The position numbers were made by a program, and so were the translations under genes. DNA of 64,000 bases from Catonia carolina (taxonomy: Eukaryota > Arthropoda > Insecta > Hemiptera > Achilidae): assembly GCA_035578175.1 (NCBI GenBank), contig JAQMRL010000007.1, positions 44,769,391 through 44,833,390 of the forward strand, written 5' to 3'. The first letter of the stretch is position 1, and the number at the start of each line of letters is the position of its first letter. The notes under the pieces were generated by a model. That model worked only from the letters and a program-made list of their open reading frames with translations, was not told where the DNA came from and did not search any database. Positions 7,984-19,900 of this stretch are shown in pieces.

Positions 7984-10900
7984 GTGAGTGAGAAAGTTTA
8001 CTTTATTTTTAAACATTAGCCTAAACTTTTTGCCTTCTTTCACACATGACCTTAGCACCACTATCAATATTTTAGTGGGTGAATATTGTGATACTGACCT
8101 GTTATAGTCAGTATTTTATGGGAGTGGTAATATATATACAGTAAAACCTCTTTAATCCGGCACGTTTGGGACTTGAAGCTTGCCAGATTAAAGGAAATTC
8201 CGGACTATAGAGGTTATTTATAAAAATACAGGAATCATATAAAAAATAACACAATTTCCACAAGAAACTTTTACTGTATGTATTTATTATTTAAAAATGG
8301 GTTATTTAAACAAAGTAAATCAATATAAGTACAGGAGAAATATTAAAATGCATTTTTTAAGTACAGTACATGATGAAATAAATTTGAATACAGTATGAAA
8401 TACAGTACAGTACTGTACTATTTGTGGTTTTTAGCAACAGCACTGGTAGATGGCTGGAAAAAAGATCTAATATCTACTTGCTTCTTACGACTAGTATTTT
8501 TTTTATTTAAAAAATCATTTTTTATTATATGCAAGTTCATAACTTCGGCCATACTGTATTGTTTATTTGACTCGGCAAATTTTACAAACGTGTAAAAAAG
8601 CGTACTGAGTTTACAAACTCAGAGCTTGACGCTTTGTGGCTCTTGAGTGTTGGCGGTAGCTGTCGGGTTGCTCACTTTACAATGTTCATTGTGAAGGCAA
8701 TTCTTTAATTTTTGTCTATTGCCGTTGATGCCGGATTATAGACAATTCCGGACCATAGAATGCCGGATTAAGGAGGTTTTACTGTATGTGTTTTATCTTG
8801 TTAAATTTTTAAATGTCAACACTGAAGATGATGTAGCATTCACACATGACAAACTGTGAAGTGTTGTGATCTTAGCAGAAAAGGAGATTATAAATGTGAA
8901 GAGACACTGACAAAAAAACTGAAAATAGGTTGGGTGACTGCGTGCATTGTAGTGGGATGGAAGAGCTTCACTCAAACAATGTTATTGACTGGAAATTAGT
9001 TTCCCAAACTCACTTTGTGACTGAAAGTTGTTCAGTCAATTTCAAAAAGTCATTCTTTTAGTGTGTTATGTTCCTGATCCGAATATTCTTTAGTATCCAC
9101 TGAGTATCTCTGATATCTGATACAGTGTACCTTCACTGGGTCTGCTGTCTTGTATGTTTTGTTGAACAAGAATTCCCTGCTCATTTATGTAGTTCATTAA
9201 CACCATTTTTAAAAAAATGGATTTATTGTTCACACAGCAGAAATTTACTAACTGTGCAAACCATGTAGTTCCTGCATAGGTGATGTACAGGAACTATGGT
9301 GGTAGTTCAGAAGATAGGAAAAAATTTTTTTTGATGAGCCATCGCCTTCTGATCTCTCTTCACACATATCTAATAATTGAAAAAAAAAACACTTATCACT
9401 AAATTAAACAAGTTACTGTTTATTGACTGATTTCTTTTAAATTTTTTACTTTCTCTTGCTTATATGAATATATAGGAAGGAAAATATTGTTTTCATGTTG
9501 ATTTTTCGAAATAGAGTTTTCACCGGATCTACACATTTTCAGACCCCCTGAACCCAAAAAAACATGTTTTTAGTGATTGGTCTCTGTGTGTGTATACAAA
9601 ATATCTCAAGAACGGAACATCGTACAAACTTGAAACTTAAGTTACATACCATTAACGGACCTGACACAAAAATTTTCATCAAAATCGGTCAACTGGAAGC
9701 AGTAGTTTATTCGTGTAATTTTTCACTTTTTACAATTTTCTCAAAAAATGGTTCTACGATTTTTTTAAAAATCGCCTCATTTACTAAATATTTTATGCTC
9801 TACAAGATAGGGTAGGCGCCATGTTTGCTGAAATTCTTGGTGCGGCTGTTTTCACGTAAAGAAATTGTTTTTTGTTAAGATTATGGCTTTAATATGCATT
9901 TTAGTGCAAAAATTTATGTAATTAACAATGTAGAGAATTTGAAATCCTACAACTTTTATTTCAAACATTATTTTGTATAAAGCTTAGTTTGGCAGAAATT
10001 AGCGATTTTCTGTTTTTTTCTCACGAAAATGTGTGAAAAATCGATTTTTTTAAGATTTCGGCCTTAGTATGCATTTTACGACAAAAGTGTATATAAATAC
10101 ATTTATAGGAAATTAAAAGATCTACAACTTTTATTTAAAGCATTTTTCTCTGCAGAGCCTAGTTTAGCATGAAAGAGTGATTTTCCATATTTTTAAGCCA
10201 AACTGGGGTTGATTTTCATTTTGTGTCTTTCACTCATGATTAAAATAAGTTTAGTTTTTTGTTTATTTCTAATGTTATAGTACTTAGTTATATTGTTAAT
10301 TATTTGCATTGGCAAGAGAAGGTCGTGTGAGTGTTTCACACCAGATTTTTTATTTTCTTGTAAGAAAATTGTTTGCAAGTAAAACTGTCATGATGGCTCC
10401 TCAAGCCTATACACAAATGGAACGTCCACAAACACGTTGTTATAGAGTTACAGCTGTTGATAGTGATTTTTACCTTAATTTCTACTCCAGTAAAATGAAG
10501 CTTCTGTTAAATTCTTGAAACATTTAAAATAAGGCAATTTTTTTATTTTAAATGGGTCCCAGTAACAGCATCTGTTTTATTTTTTGAGAAAACATGTAAA
10601 ATCGAAGTCAAAAAACATGATTTTGTTTGAAGTGAATTTACTTGATATAATTGCCAATTAACAGATTTCACAGAGAATTCGGTTCTAAATTAAAACAATA
10701 GAAACCAAACTCTGACTTATAATTTTTGGTTTCTAAACACAGAGTATTCCAAAACCTGGCAGAAAATTACATTATTGTATCATTAATACACATTACTTTT
10801 ATTCTCGCAAAAAATCAGTTACTGTTAAAACAACATTACTGAAGATAATTTTTAAAAATTATACATTTTTACAAGATACAATTGATATGATCCTCTTATA

Positions 10901-13900
10901 ACAAAAATATGATTTTAAAATTGATTAAAAAATTCTTATTTTATAGATCAGCAATACTAATAACAGCTGACGAACGATTGAAATTTGATATTGTATTTGA
11001 ATGATGCTGTTAAAGTTTTATAACAGCAAAAAAGTATTAAAATGTAAAAACATCTTTGTAATTTTTTATTGAAGAATATGTCAAAATGGATTTTGTGATG
11101 GTGATTAACAGAAAAGATTTCATAACAGGTGGATTCAAAATGGGAATCATTTGGTTTGGTGTTTGTGTATTTACAAATAAATGGATCGTTTCCATCACAT
11201 CGTCACATTGTTATTCTATTGGATTTGGAGGATCCATCATAGTTACCTTACTTGACGCTGATTGACTCACAACCTGTTCACGGTATACCAAACGATCACA
11301 ACACATTCTGGAAAGCCTCTCTATATTTTGTACTTTATAAAGGAGCACATTCTGAACAATTATTGTAACAGGTTTGTTTTTTTGTTATTTTGGGTTTTTG
11401 CAATAATACCTAGTACAATATTTATTAAGTATACGGTTACAACTTCTAAATTCTCTGCAGATTTTGTTGTGAAATTTTACATTTTTGTAGGCAATCAAAA
11501 ATAATAATCACATGAAACTACAAATCGTGTTCTTTGACCCCAGTTTCTTGTTTTACTCAGTTTTGTCAAAAACTGTAGGAGCTATTGTTGAGAGACCCTT
11601 TATATTTTTTATTTCAAGTAGGTAACATACAAAATAACCATATTTACATTTGCCATGTACGAGGAGTGTTCAGAAAGTAAGTACCGTTTTAAAAAAAAAC
11701 AAGTAAAACAAATTTTTTTCAACACAATTTTATTTCTACATGAAAGCCCAAACCTTAAATTATTTTTCGACATAGTTTCCACCGATGTTCAAACACTTGT
11801 CGTAGTGGGTGATCAATTTGTCTATACCCTCTTTGTAGAAGGTTCCCGCCAACGAATGTAGCCACGTTTCATGGCAGTTTTCACTTCATCGTTGGTTTCA
11901 AAGCGTTGGCCGCCTAGCTCGCGCTTCATGCGCAGGTACAAGTGGTAGTGAAATTTGTTGGAAATCGTCAGATAGCGTTGTCATAGTGAAACGTCTGTTC
12001 TCTTGGATTTTTTTGTCAACTGCCCTTACCAGATCATCGGTGACGAGAGAAGGCTGACCGCTCCGATTCTCATTCATGCACATTTGTTCGACCGCCATTC
12101 AACATTCTAACCCACTTTCTCACCATTCCTTCACTCATCACGTCTTCCCTGTAAACATCTCAAAGTTGACGATCAATTTCGGCCGGTTTCACATTCCTTG
12201 CGTTCAAAAATCTTATTACAGAACGAATCTCACAATCGGTGGGATCACTAATTGTCGTAAACATTTTGAACGTTCAGAGAAAACTGAAAACACAACGTAG
12301 AACAACTACAATGGCGTAAGTCGTTAGCCAGTGAACAAGGACGGCTAGTGCGCATGCGCGGAACACCGGTTGCAGGGCTACGGCGGCAGTAGAATGAAAC
12401 GGTACTTACTTTCTGAACACGCCTCGTAGTTACAGCTACAGGGCTTATAAGCGCTATAGTGTGGCTTCATTTTGGTAGAGGACTAGAAAACAACAGAATC
12501 GTATACTTGCTGTAACTGTATAACAAAGTGTTTCTGAATGTATGTATTAAATTTTTTCCTCAATTTTCACCAGTAGAGGATATTCTGAAAGTTTCTTCGT
12601 AGAACACTCCATACACAGCAGTGGAGATGTGCACCTTACATTTTCATCTTGCTGTTTTCTGGATGACAGGAATATAAATTTTTCTTTCTTCTGTCTGTTA
12701 ATTTTTTAATATTTTTATTCAGGAATGTTTTATTCACCATTTTAGTGAATTGATCGTACAGAATGAATCATGGCAAAAGATAAGAGGTGCTGAAATGTTA
12801 TTGGGAATGAAGTTAGTGTCAGTCGCTTTTGATAGCGAACCGACAAAAGAGTCTGGTAGATCTTCTAGACCCTACAAACGAATTCATGTACCTGGTTTTC
12901 TACAGTTCACTGGATATATGTTTTGCGCTGCCACATGTATATTTGGACCTTGGATATCTTATATGGAATATTTGAATTTATTCAATAGGAATGAATTGGT
13001 CAGTATTAGTGCTCTGAAGTAATAATCATTTCTAGTTTGTTTTTTACCAGTTTCCTGGAACCTTTATTAATTTTTTTTCTGTTTTATAAAACATCGCATT
13101 TTAGCTGATTATTGCTTCTTTTGCACCATTCAGATTCACTACAGCCTTATTAAGTAATACGTACTCTATATGCATCGTGAGCTAGACAGTGGTTACTGGT
13201 GTACTTTGATGGTTGGGGTTCAATTAACCATACTCTCTCAGGAATGGTCAGCCTGGGTCTGTACAAGACTACACCTCATTAACACGTCATACACATAATC
13301 CTCATCTCATTGGGTCATGGGGTTGCTTATTGTTCTGAATTGAACAGATTGCAACGTACACAAATTAGGAGTAAAAAAAATTTTGTATTGCGACCACAAG
13401 CATTTTTTACGTTTGCAAGCTTTTTCATTAAATACAATAACTTTTTACAGGTCTGGCATGGAGACTTGAAACAAAAACACTTTATTTAGCACATTCTGGG
13501 TGACATTAAAGGTATATTATTGCAATATTTAATTTATTATAAATTTGTGAAATTATTGCTGAAAAAGTCCATTTTGGCCATCTTTAAGATTTTTTTACTA
13601 TGGAGGGAATTTTTACATGGAAATTTTTATTTTTTTTATAGATACCTCATGTAGAATTAGTAAAAACCCCTAGCCCTTAAAACAGTTTCCCTCTTTTACT
13701 ATAAAATTCTGAAATTCATTATTTCAGATTTTTTACAATTATTGAGACATAATAATATCTTTTATGAGATAGCAGATAAAAACTTAAACTTATATTACAA
13801 AAATGTCTTTTTACTAGCTTTGTACTGAATTACAAAGAGGTAATAAATATACAATGATTGTTTATATTTAGAAATCTTTAATTGTATTTAAAATGTTTAG

Positions 13901-16900
13901 ACAGTGAGTGAAGCGTTGAGTTTTTTCTGATTTTACACAAAAATTTTTCACCTTCAAATACACAAGAATTTTTTTATTTTGGTACAAAGCTAGTAAAAAT
14001 ACCTCTTTTTGACTTAAGTTTCAGATTTTTATCTGTTTAAAAAAAGTCTCAAAAATTGCAAAAAATCTAAATTTTAAAATTTTTTAGTGAAAGAGGGAAA
14101 CCAGTTAAAGGGCTGGGATTTTTTCACTAAATCAACATTTTGCTAGGTACCTATAAAAAAATAAAAAGTTCCCTCCATTGCAAAAAAAAAAATTAGGAAT
14201 GACCGAAATGAACATTTTCAGCTCAAATTTCACATAATGTTTATAAATTAAATATTATAAAAATAAACTTTTAATCTAGTCCAGTATGTGCTGAATTTGT
14301 CTCAAGTCTCCTTGGCAAATCTGAAAAATGTTATTGCATTTAGTGCAAAACTTGGAAATATAAAAAGTTTTGTGGTTGCAATACAAAACTGGTCGTGATT
14401 TTTTAAAGAGAAAAGATAGGAAAAAATAACTATAGTTTTGAACTCCCCTACCATTGGGATAATCCCAGTACACAATTAAAAAAAAAGGATGAAAACTGTG
14501 GAGCAACTAATGTATTAATTTCTTGACCACTTAATGTGAATTGACGTTAATGCGTAGAGTGTGATCATCGACTCAAATGTTCATGTATGGTTGCAGCTTT
14601 TCAGTTGTGATTTTGGGGCTGCAACAGTGCAGATGTTGATCAACGTAAGATGAAGTAATGTATTTCATTGGTGAAGATTTGGTGTTTGCAAGTTGCTCAA
14701 AGTGAACTGCCAGATGTCTTACCATCTCTGTGTTGCAGTATTATTCTTCATAAATTTTTCTCTTTTTTCTAAATTTCATTCAAGAAAATGATCTGCGCAG
14801 GCTGATTTGTTTTGTACCGTTTGCATCAAATGCAATTGCAGTTCCATTGCCATTCTGTGAGAATGGCATCATTCCATATGAAAGGTCAATACATGTGCAA
14901 ATGTTTGTTGTTTAGGTCATCAGCCATTTGGTTTAAACCTTTAGAGGTTTTACTAAGTAAAATGAGGAGTGAGGTGGTTTACCATTGCCTTCCTCACTGA
15001 ATGGAAAAGTATGTTTATCAGCATGCCGGGCCCTCTGAAAAGCACATACTTTCCACTCTGCATATGACACCTTCACTTCATTCACCACAGGGTCCGGCTG
15101 TATAATGGAATTCATTACTTTCAGAGGAGATAACTCTGATTAGTGTCTTTTACACCTCTACCTCTTCTGTTCTTAAATGATTCAGTCATTTCATTGGCTG
15201 ACCATGTGATAAGAAACAGAACTATTTATTTTAGCCCTGCAACGAACAGATTGAGAGTAATTAATTTAATTCTCCATCTGTCTGTTATGGGCAAATATGC
15301 ACATATAAATTGTTTGATCACTAATTATTTACTCTCATGACATTCATATACAGATGTTTAAACAACGTCTGTTGTAAATACAACATGACTTGATTTTAGC
15401 TTTTTCTTGCCCTCAGGTAAATAAATTATTGGAGTGTTTTTGGGAAGAGAAGAAGTGAACTGATCTTGGATATCTCTTCTTAAATTTATTAGTTGTCACT
15501 GTGTCAATTACAACATAGTAAATCCTTTTTTAGCAGGTTAGGATTCTCTTGAAAAATCCAAATCAAAGTAAATAAATATTACTTTTTGACCCATTGAGGA
15601 AGGCGTTGTCAACTAGGACAAAGCCTAAGGCTGAAGAAATTTAACTAACCTCATGTGTTTTTTACAGCTGACTGTCACCTTTTCATTCGTGAAAGTCAAT
15701 TGATAGGTTTTACCATCGATTGCTAAATTTCTGTATGTGGAGTGATGAATTATCATTATTTACTTTAAACAAATGCTCATACGGGAATCCTGTTTATTCT
15801 GCCAGAGAGACTTTTCTAAGAGTTGAACAGTTAAGGTGTGTAATTTTACTTAAGGGCACCTTTAGTTTACTCCTACTTGAAACTGATGTACTGTAAATAT
15901 TACAATTGGGCTGTTGATTGATTCACTTAATATTCATTATTTCAGCAGTAGATTTACAAAATAGATGTCTAAGAAGTAATTGGAATGTGATAATTAAATA
16001 TTGTGGCTTGAATTTTTTTAATTTTTTGTCTTTGTTTTAGAACACAAAAAGTTTGTCAAAGATATTTTGGTCATTCATATTTTCCTTGATTTTTTTCTTG
16101 ATGTCTATTTGTTTGGTAGAATGGATAATTCCAGACAATTCTCCCAGGTCAGTTCAGTTATATGTAATTGAGATTAAGGTTATTAAAACACTAAGTAGGG
16201 GTCACATTCATGTTCCCCTTCCTCTTTGTGTTCATTTTTATGTCACTGGTGTTAACTTTCCCATGTACCTTGCACGAATAGCCAGCTCTGTTTTGTTATC
16301 AAATGGGCTTTTTCTTATTTTTATTTGCATTTGAACCTTCCTCACATCAAAATTTACTTATTCCACATTTCTAAATAAGCATATTGATGCGTAATTATTA
16401 CTAATAAAATTTTTAATTAATTGTACTATGTAATGATTCCATTTTTAAGTGTTGTTTTGAACAACGGATGGATTAAACTCTATAACATCTTATAAACAGT
16501 AGTTGCTGATAAAAATGTGAAATATCTTCAAGGCTATACTACCTCTAATAGGTACACTTTAACAAAATTCTTTTAAACTAGCCAAATCACTATTTTTTTT
16601 TTCAGGAAAATTTCTGAAAAAACAAACTTGTTATTAACACTTAGTACATTGAAACTGCAGTGAGTGGTGGTAACAGCAGATGAAAGAATGAATTTATTTT
16701 GTCTGTAGATGTAAGTTGTAGTAAGGCCTGTACAAATAGTTTGAAACTGGCTACAATTTTTGAGCGGGAAAAGTACTAGATTATCGCAAAGTATCTGAAC
16801 GAATGATGATGAAAATACTATTTCACGTATAAATATTTTAAATTTCTTTACTGATGTTTTTTAGCTACCGTGATCTTTATTTAGTTACAACTTCACAAAA

Positions 16901-19900
16901 TATTTTATGGTATTGAAAACTTCTGCTGGCTATCTTGAATTTAACATTTTTGAACGATGTGGCGAACATGCGATGTAGAATTCTTTGACGAATTTCATTG
17001 TGAAAATCATTCGTGTATTTACGTGTACATTTTTACTTTCTCTTGCCTATATGAATATATAGGAAGGAAAGTATTGTTTTCATGTCGATTTTTTGAAATT
17101 GAGTTTTCACCGGATCTACACGTTTTCAGACCCCCTGAACCCAAAAAACATGTTTTTAGCGATTGGTCTGTGTGTGTGTGTGTGTGTGTGTATACAAAAT
17201 ATCTCAATAACGGAACATTGTACGAACTTGAAACTTAAGTTACATACAACTACCGGACCCGACACTAACATTTTCATCAAAATCAGTCAACCGGAAGTAG
17301 TAGTTTATTCGTATAATTTTTCACTTTTTTGCGATTTTCTCAAAAATTGGTCCTACGATTTTTTTAAAAATCGCCTGGGTTAGGTACTACATTTTTTGTG
17401 CTCTACAAGATAGGGTAGGCGCCATGTTTGCTGAAATTCTTGGTGAGGCTGTTTTCACGTAAAAATATTTTCTTTTTAAGATTGCGGCTTTATTATGCAT
17501 TTTAGCGCAAATTGTTATATAATAAAAGTTGTAGAGAATGTAAAATCCTACAACTTTTATTTCAAACATTTTCTTGTATAATGCTTAGTTTAGCTGTAAT
17601 TAGCGATTTTCTGTTTTTTTCTCATGAAAACATGTGAAAAATCGATTTTTTTTAAAGATTTCGACCTAGTATGCATTTTACGACAAAAAAATATATAATC
17701 AAATTTATAGGAAATTAAACGATCTACAACTTTTATTTATAGCGTTTTTCTCTACAGAGCCTAGTTTAGCGTGAAAGAGTGATTTTCCGTATTTTTAAGC
17801 CAAACTGGTCGATTTTCATTTTGCGTCTTTCACTCATGATTAATATAAGGTTATGTTTGTGATATAATATAAAGTTGTTTGAGTGTTTCACACCAGATTT
17901 TTTATTTGATGTTTTAAATTTGGATCAGTTTATTTGTTGAAAGTTGGGAAATATTTTTAATAATAAATAATTTTTTTTTCAGCTGGCTTCTTGTTTATCG
18001 AGATGCTCTGTTATTCAGATGCGGTCATTATTTTGTCTCGTTTTTGTCTGATACAACTTATGGTTTGGCCGGTTCCAGTTCATCGGAATCTGTCTGTCAG
18101 CCAGTTTATATTGAATTTCCCAGGTCACTCAATCAAGTAGTTATACACTGGAATGTATCGATGCACAAGTGGTTAAAATATTGTGAGTACCCTTACTTAA
18201 ATTGAGGTTTAGTACACAGTTGCAGTTCCACAGTCTGATAAGCATTAAACATCTTGATGCTTGACAATTCTTAGTTATGTATTCATCATGTTGATGTAAA
18301 TATCGATCAAACTGAGTGAACACATCAGTACTATCGACACTTGTGATTCTGTTTATAGTTACTTGAGTCACGAGTTTGCCTTTGGTTTTAACGAGGGGTA
18401 AAAGGAGAAAAGCATCAGTGCACATGCGCAACTGCTTTAGTTTCAGTACAGCCAACTCAACAACATACATTATACCCGGAGCACATACAGTATATAGAGG
18501 AACCTTCTGTTGGTTAACTGTTCAAATATAACTGTTTGTTACCATAAACAGAAATATTGGGTTCTCGAAAACATGGGCAGACTATTCACAGTGCTGAATG
18601 AAATCTTATGTGCAGTGTAATAAAATGTTGTGAAGTTGAAGCTACAACAAAAATGCCATTTCTTGTTATTTGTTGTATTTTATGTTTGATATAATGTTTA
18701 ACAAAAGCCATGAGTGAGTAGCTAACTACTGTGACATTTCTCTTTCCATAATTCATAAAATAAAGAAGGAAATTAGACATAAAGAACCTATTCTTCTTCA
18801 ACAGTTTTGCTGGTACCTGGTAAAAAAAGGAAATGGTTAGGTAGATACTAGTGAGACTGATAATGAAGCCGACAATGATAGCGATAATAGAGAAAGCAAT
18901 TCATTTGGAGAAAGTTTTGTTCTAATGGAATAAGAAGCGGGTATAGTTTGTCCAGTCTGAAATAGCGAGCATAGCTATAGAGTTGTGATCTCCTTGTCAC
19001 TCACCTACATGTGCAAGATAACTCACAAAAACGTGACAGGAAATGAATGAATTGTTTATTTATTTTTCCCGATTAGCAATTCAAGTCTGCATTAGCAGTA
19101 CTTGCAGAACAGTCGAACGTTAAACCAAAAAAAAAAAAAATTTCCTATTAGGATATAATGTTTAAATAGTGTGTGGTCTTAGAAAACACCCTGTACTTGT
19201 ATAGCTATTCATACACATACAATAATGGTTTCTTTGCGATTAAATTTTCTAGTTAGTAGATACCTATATTTTCATGCCTTTCTGCAGTGCTTCACAAAGT
19301 CGTGGCAGTTCAACCCATTGAATTATTGATGGAACAATGCTCTCAACAATGTAGGCTATCCAAACCACTTCAATTGAAATTCCTTAAAATTGGACACGTT
19401 CTTGTCAATAAAATCTGTCCTATTGACATCCCAGATTGCATAAACAGCACAGTACAATAAATGTCTTGTATGAATGCACTTCAGTCAGAGGGAGAAAGCT
19501 AAGGCAAGGGGAGGTGTGAGGAGCATTAGGCATGCTTTTATACAAACATTGTGCTTTATAGTATAACGTACAATAACAACACAATCATCATGTCAGGAAG
19601 TGGGTCGATGTTTTTCTTTTGTGTAGTAGTGCTGAATGACAGAGGGAGCAAGTCCATCTAAGGCAACATTTATTGTACATTCTTTTCAACTACCCATGCT
19701 TAAAATTCAGGTCTAGTAGTTCTCTGCTTTTGGAAATCCATCTGAAACCACTATCACTTTCATCCCAACTCAAGTGACCTATTTCATACAAATCTTTGGT
19801 ACACATGACAATAAGTATTAATTTCTTTACATTATTCACATTCTGCCAGAATCAGTTGAGGCAATATTTAGCCTTAGCCCCATCAAGTGTACATTTCATC

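Noticed and set aside
15130..15300. Coding function for the repeated CAFQRARHADK frame in SINE-like family 2
   Set aside because: The frame is shared only because the copies are homologous; it is short, with no start or domain support.
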